Part shown: in pieces, positions 1-9,563 of the stretch
How positions within the stretch are numbered: position 1 is the first letter of the stretch
How the letters are laid out: the number at the start of each line of letters is the position of its first letter
From: Calamus simplicifolius
Taxonomy: Eukaryota > Streptophyta > Magnoliopsida > Arecales > Arecaceae
Direction: 5' to 3'
Assembly: GCA_900491605.1 (NCBI GenBank)
Contig: UESW01004251.1
Location: 1,085,846 to 1,149,845 of the forward strand
DNA: 64,000 nt
Notes under the pieces: model-generated
What the model was told of the DNA's origin: nothing
What the model saw: only the letters and a program-made list of their open reading frames with translations
Databases searched by the model: none
Position numbers and translations under genes: made by a program

Positions 1-408
1 CAGGTGATTGAATCAGTTGAGGCAGATTGCCTTGTGCAAGCAGTTGCTTGTGTGTAAGGTTTTGTGCTGGTGAACCTTGAAAACCAGCTGGGTTTGTTGT
101 GCGCCCGGGAAAACAACAAGTTTGAGTTGTGATCTTGTAAAACAACTCTGCTGTAATCAAGGTTGATTATAGTGTGGACCCAAGAGGTACTTGGGAGTGG
201 ACGTAGGTGTAGGTACACGAACCACTATAAAATCTATGTGTTTGCAGTGCTTGACTTTATCTCTTCCTCTTCATCTCCTCATTGCATATTCTGTTTTAAT
301 TGTTGCATATCTGTGATTATTTTAAGTTGGGGGTTTTACTTCAAAAGAGTTTAAATTTTTTAAAATACCCAATTCACCCTCCATCTTGGGTTGCTATCTG
401 GGACAACA
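1..408 (+). repeat. 3' end of a Sirevirus-type (Copia) LTR
   Basis: The segment has the same orientation as the last 400 bases of the Sirevirus LTR that ends at 22721 and is clearly similar to it: the same GTGGACCCAAGAG stretch, the same CACTATAAAATCT stretch, and a closing ACCCAATTCACC...GGGTTGC...ACAACA. It ends in ACAACA at 408. No tRNA primer binding site follows. From 409 the sequence is antisense coding sequence of a Tat gypsy element, so this is the 3' LTR of an element lying left of the window and inserted into that gene. The 5-bp duplication expected next to it is GCCTT (409-413); its partner is outside the window. Confidence 0.85.
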
Positions 409-822
409 GCCTTAATCTGGGATAACTCCAGGCAAGCCTTATCCGATTGCTCTCGGAAACCCTGGAGCTCTCTGACTTGAGTCTCGAGCCGAGAGGCCCT
501 CTCGGCTGTAAGTCGGTAGGACTTGCTCACCCTCTCAAAGTCCGCCTTAGCGAACGCCAAAGCCCTGAAAAGCCAGCTGGTTGAATCTATCCTCGTTCAA
601 AGGTCGGCCGTCTCCTTTCTGGCCTAAGCGCAAGCCCCAGTGGCCAAATTTAAGCGCCAACTCAGTGCTCTTGTAATCAAGGCATTCTGCAAGAAAAACA
701 CAAGTAAGAAACCACGGCCAAACCGACCAATCAGGAATTACAACTTTGGCACAGTAATTCATCCAAAGGCATAGTTCGAAGCAATCTTCATGAGAGTAGC
801 ATTACTAATCTCGGGGAGAAGG

Positions 823-2070
823 TAAACATCCTTCAGCGCCCCGAGCCGACCGAAGGCCGCTTCAATGATATCCTCGACCACAGGCTCATCCATCGAGGAA
901 ATTCCCCCCGCGCGCAAAACAGACCTCATCAAAGTGAGCATATCATTCACCTCTGAGCTATGGACAAGAGAGCTCATGGCTGAAGAACCGGCTTGAGGGG
1001 CTTCGGCCTGAGGAACTGCCAATCCGCTCGGCTTCCTCCATCAAGACTCTAGCCTGCAGGGCCTCGGATGCTTCGGCCCTGGCTGAGGGAGCCTTAGCCC
1101 GAGCGCTCCCTTCATCCAGTGATTCTTCTTCTTCCTCTTCCTCTTCGACTATCGCCCCATCTCCGGCAGACTCCACTTGAACTTCAATCTCTCTCACGAC
1201 ATCCCCTAGTACCGTAACAGAGAGACCCTCAACAGGAGTAAACATCCTTCGGCGCCCCGAGCCGACCGAAGGCCGCATCAATGATATCCTCGAACGCAGG
1301 CTCATACATCGAGGAACTTTTCCCCGCGCGCAAAATAGACCTCATCAAGGCAGTGAGCATATCATCCACCTCTGAGCTATGGATAGAGAGCTCATGGCCG
1401 AAGAACCGGCCTGAGGGGCTTCGGCCTGAGGAATCGTCATCCTCTCGGCTTCCTCCATCAAGACTTTGGCCTGCAGGGCCTCGAATGCTTCAGCCCTGGA
1501 TGAGGAAGCCTCGGCCCGAGTGCCCCCTTCATCCAGTGATTCTTCTTCTTCCTCTTCCTATCCGACTATCGCCTCATCTCCGGCAGGACTCCACTTGAAC
1601 TTCAATCTCTCTCACGGTATCCCTAGTACCATAACAGAGAGACCCCCAACAGGAGTAAACATCCTTCGGCACCCCGAGCCGACCGAAGGCCGCATCAATG
1701 ATATCTTCGACCGTAGGCTCGTCCGTCGAGGAACTTCCCCCCGCGCAAAACAGACATCATCAAGGCAGTGAGCATATTATCCACCTCTGAGCTTTGGACA
1801 AGAGGGCTCATGGCCGAAGAACCAGCCTGAGGGTTTCGGCCTGAGAAACCGCCATTCGCTCGGCTTCCTCCATCAATACTCTGGCCTGCAGGGCCTCGGA
1901 TGCTTCAGCCCCGGCTAAGGGAGCCTCAGCCCGAGTGCCCCCTTCATCCAGTGATTCTTCTTCTTCCTCTTCCTCTCCGACTATCGCCTCATCTCCGGCA
2001 GACTCCACTTGAACTTCAATCTCTCTCACGGTATCTCCTGGTACCATAACAGAGAGACCTTCAACAGGAG
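823..2070. repeat. three tandem copies of a 416-bp unit inside the antisense gene
   Basis: The units begin at 823, 1240 and 1656 (each starts TAAACATCCTTC) and the third ends at 2070, giving lengths of 417, 416 and 415 bp. The copies are highly similar with scattered substitutions and small indels. The unit covers part of exon 2 of the antisense gene: an acidic Glu-rich run, an Ala/Glu helix and the segment leading to the conserved AAFGR motif. Because the units are not all multiples of three, the reading frame is lost across the array. Confidence 0.9.
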
Positions 2071-2561
2071 GCACTTCGACCTCCACCAACCTTTCAACAG
2101 GCGGCTCCACTGGGGCTTCGGTAGCTACCACTGCCTCTCCTAACCCCTCCACCTGAACAGGGGCCTCTTCCATGCGCAGTGGACTCCCCACCGCTAGTAA
2201 CTGAAGAACATTTGGCAGGAGGATCGCCGGACGGACCGGTGACATCTCCTCGGCATCATCTGATACCATCACTATTTGGAGGGGAGAAACCTCAGCGGCT
2301 CTTTCTGAGCTCCCCCCAATGGTTTCCTTTGCCATCTTGCCCCCCGTCGGCAGGGAGGGCTTATCAATTACGACGGCGCTTTCGCTTTCTCCCTCTTTGA
2401 AGCAGAGGAGTGGCGGCTGACGCCATCTTTCCTAGGCTCCCTTGAGCGAGACCCGGAAGGACGAGCCCTCTTCTCGAACCTGTGCTTGTCCCCGAAGCTG
2501 GAGCCCCTGTGGCGCTTGCCCAGCTCCTTCCTTATTTGGCCCACAAATGCGAATGTCTCGG

Positions 2562-2637
2562 CTGAAAACACAACAGATGTTCAGTTAAACAGTAGCGGAA
2601 TTACATAAACATGCTGACCATCAGAGCAAAGACTCAC
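2562..2637 (-). other. intron 1 of the antisense gene in element H
   Basis: Read on the minus strand, the donor is CTCAAG/GTGAGT at 2637 and the acceptor is TGTTTTCAG/CCGAG at 2562, enclosing 76 bp. Element F has an intron at the same point of the protein (56182-56264, 83 bp) with a different internal sequence but equally good splice sites. Confidence 0.7.
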
Positions 2638-3652
2638 CTTGAGGGTCAATAGAGCTAAGCTCGGCGGCGAAAAGGGCATCCTTTGCTAATAGAGTGCTGG
2701 CTGAGACCTTCTAACCATTGCGAAGGGTAACCATATCTCTTTTCTCCTGCTCGCTTAACTCCGGGCGCGCCTCCGGATCCTTCACATAACTCGCCCATCC
2801 TTTCAGAAAATCCGAACCGATGTTTCCTTCGACAATGAAAAATTGAAACTTCCACTCCTTTATCGAAGAAGGGTTATCAGAAATCATCTTGAATGACTTC
2901 CGAGGATCAATATAGGGCCACTCAGAGCTCCTCCCGAAAACCAGATTATAACAGACTCAGAATATGGGAAGGGTCGCAGTCACCCCAACACGACACACAT
3001 CGAGATGAACCCTACAAGATTGCGCCAGCTATTTGGGGCTACCATCGTTGGACATATGTTGTAAAACCTCATCACCTCCTGTATCAGCAGGTGAAGAGGG
3101 AATTGGAGACCTGCCCTCAAGCTCTCCTCGTAGAAGAAGACTCCTCGGCTTAACTTGGTTGAAACTCGGTGCTCGGTCCTTGGCACCCATAAGGCTACAT
3201 CCAGAGGAACCCTATAATAGCAACGGATCCTATCTAGATCGTCAAGGGTTACCTCAGAAGCAACATCACCTGGACCCTTCATATTGGCTGAATGAGGGGT
3301 AGGATACGAACAAGCAAGCAAGGGCTCAGAGAAAGAATGTAAAATCTCTATGACAGGGACAAAGGAGAGTTGCAGAAGGAGCGCCGCCTCAGTCCTCTTT
3401 AAATAAATGCTTCAGAGAGAAAGCTCGAGACGCCAAAATTTCCGATATGGGAGCCAGAAATAAAGGAGTCCCACCACGTGGAACTTTCACTATCGTGGCT
3501 TGCTGGAAATGAGGTGTTTCCTCCTCGAGCTGCAGCGAAAAATGATGACAAACAGCGGCCCGTCATTTACGAGATTATCATTGCCCGCCTTTTTGAATCC
3601 CTCAAATAAGATTGTTCCGGAATTCTACTCCCTATATCCGAACTTACACTTT

Positions 3653-3674
3653 GGACTAGGGAGTGGGAGGCATA
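3653..3674 (+). other. polypurine tract of element H
   Basis: CTAGGGAGTGGGAGGCATA lies directly before the LTR start TGATGAGG at 3675. The equivalent tract in element F, before 57306, is CTAGGGAGTGGGGGGCATG. In this superfamily such a tract primes plus-strand DNA synthesis. Confidence 0.75.
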
Positions 3675-4630
3675 TGATGAGGGGTAAAATCGTCATTGCG
3701 TTAGTGACCGCCCACACCAACAATTGGGTTAGGCCAATCCCAACATCTTACCAGCCAGCTGGCATAACAACCAAGCGACGAAGCTGAATCGCCTTTGATA
3801 AAGTCGGGTTGCCCTGACAACCCAAACCACTCTCATACCTCAGCAATCTGAGCCGACCATACCTCGGCAATCCGAGCCGAGCCATTCTATACCTCAGCAA
3901 CCCGAGCCGAACCATTCTATACCTCGGAAAACCAGGTTATTCCTCGTTCTGGCCGAACCAAGGCATTTGAAATACCTCTGCGGAATCCGGCGTGGAAGAA
4001 TTCGAATTCACTATAACTGAATAAGATTCCAAGCAGGGAATCATGCCCAGAAGTGGCCTAGGACCCACAAGAGTAGTCTAGAGCCTACGTAATTGCCGGA
4101 TCTCAAGGCATCAACCAGTTCTCCCAGCTGTTGATCCTCTAACTGATAAGATGCAGACCCTACTGGCCTCATAACAAACTTGATTCGGATCCGTTTCGAA
4201 TCCTAACAGTTTTCAGACCCCATTCAGGGCACGTCCAAGGAATCAGGTGATCTCCTATAAATACCACAGCCCTCCAATCTCTTAGGTACGCAACTCTGAC
4301 GCAATTGGTACGCAATTTTTACACACGCAATTACTCATACTCACACTTATTCATTAGTTCATATACTCCATTGAAGCTCCCCCTGAGCTCAGAGCTCTCG
4401 AGAGAGAACACCCGCCAAAGGGGAACTCCTCTATGAGAGTCTTCTTCCCACATATGCTTGATGTGAATCTCCACTGACTTGGGCATCGGAGGGTCCTCCG
4501 CAGAGGGCAACCCCCATAGCACCCTCTGCGTGCGGACTGTCTTGCAGGTTCCGTCCGAGGCGACGAGACCGGCGTCCGAATCAGGAGCCAGAAGCGCACC
4601 CGAGTCGGAGAACGGATTTCCGCGGCAACA
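3675..4630 (+). repeat. 3' LTR of Tat element H
   Basis: It starts TGATGAGG and ends GGCAACA at 4630, for 956 bp. It resembles the LTRs of element F in order: an opening with AAAATCGTCATTGCG, a short run of CTCGG/CCGAG units (about 3840-3960), a CGGAATCCGG motif, an ATCAACCAG...TCTCCCAG stretch, a TATAAATA box near 4256-4263, and a terminal GTCGGAGAACGGATTTC. The expected target duplication after it is GAATC (4631-4635). Confidence 0.8.
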
Positions 4631-6600
4631 GAATCCATTATGTTCCAAAATACTGACGAGAGTATCTTACTTCCTGCATCATCAAAGCTTTTCAAAGTAT
4701 TCTCTTCTGACTATATTAGTTCTAGCTTTAGAGTTACTTTTCTTTGCATCCTTCCCTTCTCTTTGGACAGCTCCTCTTAAAGTTTCTGATATCTTGTTTG
4801 AATCTTGATTTTTCTCTATTACCTAAACTCTTCTTTTTGCTCCTATCTCTTGGAACCAAACCTTCTCCTTAATTGTCTCCATAATCCTTATATACTCTTT
4901 TGGTATCATTTTTTATATAATATTTTGATGTCATTCTTTATATAATTTTATTTCATCGTTCCAAAACTGCACCAGAAAGAGAGCACGCGATGATCCAACC
5001 TCCAACGGATATAAAAGAAAAATATAACTTTTGATAACACTTCTTGAGCCCATTCATTTATTGGATTTCATGACCACATCAACCAATACATGGACCTTCT
5101 CATCCCATCCATTCATTGAATTTCATGGTCACGCCAGTCAACACATGGAGCCATGCGAAGTCATATCGTGTGGAAATTTCGTTGGTCTTGTGTGGAAAAT
5201 TTCGTAGGCAACTTCATCGCAAACCAAATTCTCTAGCAAAAGCTATCATCAATGGACCCCGCTATAAATAGAGTCGCCATGTTTGTTGATGATGCCGTTC
5301 TCACCTACTCCTTTTTTGAGTCCCAGATGGACTTTTTTTAACAAGGCAGATAATTTTGTGCTGATATAGTTTGAATGAGAAAAGTTCCGTTCTTGTCTTT
5401 AACAAATTTAGCATCATCTCGTTCTTGCCTTTCTCTTCATATCCCAAAAAATGAGACTGCTAGGACTTCAAATGGATCGAGGATATTTCTTTGTAGCCTT
5501 TCTTAATCCCTCTCGACTCCCTCATGGTATAAAGGCTGCATAAAGGAGGCACCCTTTAGAGAAAAGATTAACCTAAGAGTAGCAAATCATATTAATGGAT
5601 CATAAACAGGTTGTGTCAAATTAAAAATATAATAGTAAATACATTGATATGAACTTAGATCCTTGTATTAATTATGTTAGAAATTTAAACATAAATCCGG
5701 CATGCATATTTTATGGGTTACACGGATCTCTATATGCTTTAACCTCAATGTCAATATATTCGAATGAGTTCTGATCATATTTTAATCCACATGGTCATTC
5801 TTTATATAATTTTGCTTCATAGCATACGCTGATCCACTCTCCAACAGATTTAGAAGAAAAATGTAACTTTTCATAAGACATTTTCATCCTATTCGTTCAT
5901 TGGATTTCATCCACATAAGCCAACGCAAATCTTTCAACCCATTCGTTCATTGGATTTCATGGCCACCTCAGCCAACATATAGAGCCATATGGAGTCATAT
6001 CTTGTGAATGTTTCATAGGTAATTCTTACTGGCTTAGGCTTCGTTGAGTCTTAGTAGAAAATTTCGTCAAGTGGGCCTTTAATTTAAAGTGAAAGTAGAA
6101 GGGCAATTTCAATGGACTTTTTAACAAGGCAGATGAGCTTGGGATGATGTAGTTTGAATGAGAAAAGATCCGTCAAAGATTACGATCGTTAAATATTGAA
6201 ATGTTTTTTTTTTTTTTGAGTATTTACATTAATATATCATATGGATTAAAAAAATAATTATAGTTTGATGGAAAACTAACGGACTGAATTCAAGTCATTC
6301 TTTTTGATATATCATATTAAGTAGGTGAATTTTAAATCTACACGCAACTGGAGCTCCTAGGTTCAAGCTTTCTTATGTTAATCACATTTTATTTGGCATA
6401 CGAGGCTAATATAATGGTCGTGAACTATTCTATGCTAGATTATGCAAGGGTTTAAACTTAATTATATTCTGACTCATATCCCAGGGTCACACATGGAGTC
6501 ATAAATTTGGATGGCCACTAGGCTTAATTATGTATAAACTGCTAAGAAATTTTAACGAAGAATGACAGTATTCTGCGAAGAATGGGAAATAAGCTTAGCC
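4631..6600. other. gene-free AT-rich stretch with a degenerate direct duplication
   Basis: No open frame resembles a protein. Two imperfect copies of one sequence are visible, at about 4938-5390 and 5796-6175. Shared parts are TTCATTGGATTTCATG, AGCCAACA/TCAACACAT, GTCATATC-GTG and TTTTTAACAAGGCAGAT followed by TAGTTTGAATGAGAAAAG. Their origin is not clear. They could be two diverged copies of a solo LTR or of a non-autonomous DNA element, but I could not find defining termini. Confidence 0.5.
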
Positions 6601-6906
6601 TGTTGGCCTGGGTGCCATGTCAGCATCCACATAGAGTCTCAAGAGATGGGACTCTTCGTAACTCTGGGACTCTTATTATTCTTTGGCCTTATCTGCTTTC
6701 GCCGATTGAAGTAAGTAGACCCGAGGAGTCTTCTAACAAAGAAGGGTGGAGATACAGAGCTAGAGAAGCCTCCTTCCTCCTCTTTCTCATCGAAACTACG
6801 GCTTAAGGGTATGGACGCACTGGAACCCTAGTAGTCCCCGACGACTAACGATCCACTACTTCCGCTGTCGCCGTAACAAGGTATATTCCCTGTTTTGGCT
6901 CCTACA
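6601..6906 (+). repeat. probable 5' LTR of element D
   Basis: The right edge is well placed: CCTACA at 6901-6906 followed by the primer site. The left edge at TGTTGG (6601) fits the usual TG...CA form and gives a 306-bp LTR, but there is no second LTR in the window to confirm it. The segment contains CGCC/CGAC-rich sequence that reads like the R-U5 part of a short Copia LTR. Confidence 0.5.
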
Positions 6907-6908
6907 AT

Positions 6909-6920
6909 TGGTATCAAAGC
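6909..6920 (+). other. primer binding site of element D (initiator tRNA-Met type)
   Basis: TGGTATCAAAGC follows the LTR end CCTACA with a two-base spacer. It differs by one base from TGGTATCAGAGC, the sequence complementary to the 3' end of plant initiator tRNA-Met that is used by most Copia elements. Confidence 0.75.
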
Positions 6921-8709
6921 CTCGCCAATCATCATCGGCGAGGATAGAGGTTGTAGGAGTTCTGACCACGGTGGCCAGACATCATCATCTATCCCTCTAC
7001 TGCAGCCATGGGTGCCGCAGCATTACTACATAATAAAAAAAGGAGGAGGTTCCATTGCAGCCATGGGTGCCGCAGCGGACCTTGGAAAGCTCAAACTGGA
7101 GGGAGGATCCATCAGATCTTCACCGGAGACCAGGAGGTTTTTTCCCGACCGCTCAGGATCTTTTCTCCTCGTTTCTCGGCCAACGGTGGCAGGGGACGGC
7201 TTTCCCCTTCACTCAGTCACGGATCTGTCTGCGTGACATAGGCCGTTCTCACGGCTGGGGTTCACCGGACTCGTTCCAGTAACCGGCGTTGGCCCCGCCA
7301 GTCGCCAGAGCTTGTCTGGCTCCTTCCTCGGCCGTTGGAGGGCTGGGGAAACTCCTGCCTCTGCCGCAAATGTGACGAATGCAGGGTCCCTATTATCATC
7401 GAGAGTTCTCCGGCGGCCGGCGATGCCTCGCCTGCTGCTGGAGACCCTCCCGAGGGGTCGTCCCTCTGTCTCGGTCTCTTTCCTGGCCGCTAGATGGCCG
7501 AGGAAGACTGATCGCCGCCATGTGGGCGGCGGGCATGCTCGTGCCCGCTAGACGCAAGGCCATCGGAACCTCTCCGGTGGCCGACGGGCACCCTCTCACC
7601 GACCAGTGCTCGCCCCAGAGCTCCGTCCCAGCTGCTGGAGGACTGGGACCGCCCCGTGCCACCGCTGTGCGTGTGGCAGGCATAGTTAGCATGTGAGTTT
7701 ACAGGTGGCACCATCCGTAAATTCAAAGACTAATCAGGGGCATTTTTATCTTTTTGTTATATGAAATTAATAAAAAAAAAGGAAAGAAAAAAGGGATATT
7801 GATGCTGATATGGTAGCCATGTCACCTTAGTGATGATGTGGCAATCCTAGTCAGCTCCGTGTGGCATGGGGTTCCTGATGGATGGCAAACAGCGTGTCTG
7901 TCTACCTATCTGAGTGACATGGCAAGCCACGTGCCAAGTCACATGGGACCGGACACGTGGCCAATTGTGCATCTGCCATATGTCAAAAATGATAGCTGAC
8001 ATGCAAGGCCCGCTGATGTGGCAGTCCATGTCTCTATCCACGTGTTAATGATATATGGATTGCTGATGCAGATGACTAGTTGACGTGGCTACTGTGCAGT
8101 CGTTCACGTGTTGGGTCCCAGCTGGCAATAGTGCCTACGTGGCATTTAAATTAATTTTAAATTTTTTGAGTATTTTAAAATTAGAAAAAAATAAGAAAAA
8201 TCATAAAAAATTACAAAAAAATCTAGAAAATTCAGAAAAAAAATCATAGAAAAAATCAAAAAAATCTATACAATTTAAAGAAAAATTAATTGACCCCCTT
8301 TTCTTGATGTGGCATGATTATTTGTGCTTTTAAGCATAGATAATATTGTTGTTATTCTGCCTGAATTTATGTGACTTTTTTTGGATGCATAATTATTTAT
8401 GCTTAGTGTATAAATATGGTTTATGCATATTTTTGTTCATTTTCTATTGACATATAATTTATGCTTAGTGCATAAGAAAAATTTATGTCATAAATATTTT
8501 ACAAATATATTATTTAAAATGGATAAATAGATGTGTTCTATAAAAAATTATCGGATTCTGTGTTCCATTTTATAAACTAAGTGATGATTATGAGATTAGT
8601 GAAGTTTTCGATCTCATTTATAAGAAGAAACATTTGTAATATGGTTATTTTTCTAGCTAATGGTATAAAATGTGCCTGATGTTCATACATTGCTTGATTG
8701 AATGCAGTT
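6921..8709 (+). other. long leader of element D with a G-box cluster
   Basis: The stretch between primer site and gag is about 1.8 kb and has two halves. The first (to about 7720) is GC- and CpG-rich and holds a 21-bp direct repeat at 7001-7021 and 7056-7076 (TGCAGCCATGGGTGCCGCAG plus one base). The second is AT-rich and contains four CACGTG palindromes (7928-7933, 7954-7959, 8039-8044, 8105-8110) with further ACGTGGC/ATGTGGC motifs between 7800 and 8140. Open frames in the GC-rich half overlap in several frames and show no known domain, so I do not call a gene. Confidence 0.5.
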
Positions 8710-9321
8710 ATGACCTCCAAATCTGTGATAGCTGACCTCAACAAAGATGAGAAGCTAGATGGACAAAACTATAAAATGTGGCGTAAAAAATTTAATACAC
8801 GCTGAATGAATTAGAAGTCTTGAAGACCCTGACAACTAGCATGATACCACTAGCGCTTGGCGCTACTAAGCAACATCGCCTTGATCGAAAAGCCTATGAC
8901 AATTGGGTCAAGAAAGATTGTTGTGCATGCTTTACAATGTTGAGCAGCATGCACAATGATCTTATTAGCAACTTTGAGAATTGCTAGACTGCTCAGGATA
9001 TGTGGAACCAGCTCAAGATCTGATTTGATCAAACTTGAGCCACAAGGCTACGTGCCTTGAACCTTAAATTCATGCAATATGTTAAGGATCCCAATCATTC
9101 CATGTCAACCCACCTTCGTGTGATGGGAAACATGATTAGAGATATGAAGGCTTCTGGAGTTGACCTTAATAATGAGCAACATGTTCTAGCAGTAATTCAT
9201 CACTGCCTAACCCTCGTGGAGTCAGATGAAGCTCTTGATGACTCATAGCGAGCACATCAAGACTTTTAAGGAAATTGCTCATCACGTTGAGCTAGAGGCT
9301 AAGCGTCTTTCCTTCCATTAG
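8710..9321 (+). pseudogene. Copia gag of element D, frameshifted
   Basis: Gag forms the particle in which Copia RNA is packaged. Starting from the ATG at 8710, the translation gives KLDGQNYKMWR, the usual start of the UBN2-type Copia gag domain. It continues in shifted frames with LSSMHNDLISNFEN, DMWNQLK and, near the end, EHIKTFKEIAHHVELEAKRL. At least three frameshifts and a stop break it (near 8805, 9020 and 9235). The gag type is different from that of the Sireviruses in this window. A zinc knuckle is absent because the element is cut at 9321. Confidence 0.75.
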
Positions 9322-9563
9322 CCTATGTGGTTACTAATATTTGCAGCTGAAAGTTGCTATGCTCAAATCCTTTGGATTAAGCGACAACTTGAAGATTATG
9401 GCATAACACCTGATAAAACTCTAATTAGATGTGACAACACTAGTGCAATAAATTTAACTAAAAATCATATTCAACATTCAAGAACAAAACACATTTAAAT
9501 AAGACACAATTTCATTAGAGAACATGTAGCTAATAATGATATTTGTCTTGATTATGTATGTAC
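9322..9563 (+). pseudogene. RNase H fragment of Sirevirus B (first piece)
   Basis: The piece encodes the last part of a Copia RNase H: ESCYAQILWIKRQLEDYG, then RCDNTSAINLTKN, then HSRTKHI with a stop after it, then an HFIREHV helix. It breaks off at DYVCTE. The missing continuation (IFTKPLREERFYYLRGELG) begins at 18748, directly after element A, so element A was inserted here. The left boundary with element D lies at about 9322-9340 and is a rearrangement, not a normal element end. Confidence 0.8.

Larger units (their letters stand above)
409..3282 (-). pseudogene. antisense gene of Tat element H (putative gypsy-type transposon domain plus coiled coil), decayed
   Basis: Three exons can be traced by comparison with element F. 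Exon 1 runs from an ATG at 3282 to 2638. It carries the domain known in Pfam as 'putative gypsy type transposon' (PF04195-like; recognisable around EVMRFYNICPTMVAPNSW), with one frameshift near 2985 and a stop in place of an expected tryptophan. Exon 2 (2561 to about 763) is rich in Glu/Ser/Ala and contains the 416-bp triplication. Exon 3 starts at 686 and is coiled-coil, cut at 409 by the Sirevirus LTR. Intron 1 (2562-2637) has good splice sites. Intron 2 keeps its acceptor (TTCTTGCAG) but its donor GT has changed to AT. The function of the family is unknown; this copy cannot make an intact protein. Confidence 0.75.
409..4630 (+). mobile_element. Tat-lineage Ty3/gypsy element H, 3' part
   Basis: This is the 3' portion of a gypsy element read on the plus strand. 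It consists of a long antisense gene (409-3282, minus strand), a purine-rich tract at 3653-3674 and a 3' LTR at 3675-4630. The antisense gene is homologous to the one in element F (53953-56906), which lies in the same place between pol and the 3' LTR. Gag and pol are not in the window. The element is interrupted at 408/409 by a Sirevirus. Assignment to the Tat lineage rests on the antisense gene and on LTR and purine-tract similarity to F, because no RT of this copy is visible. Confidence 0.8.
6601..9321 (+). mobile_element. Copia element D, 5' part only
   Basis: The order is: a short presumed LTR (6601-6906), an initiator-Met-type primer site (6909-6920), a long leader (6921-8709) and a broken gag (8710-9321). 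Protease, integrase and RT are missing. Directly after gag comes the RNase H of an unrelated Sirevirus, so the element was truncated by a rearrangement near 9322. Confidence 0.65.

Noticed and set aside
7008..7726. Several overlapping ORFs in the GC-rich leader of element D
   Set aside because: They are open on both strands because of base composition. No domain, and no preference for one frame.
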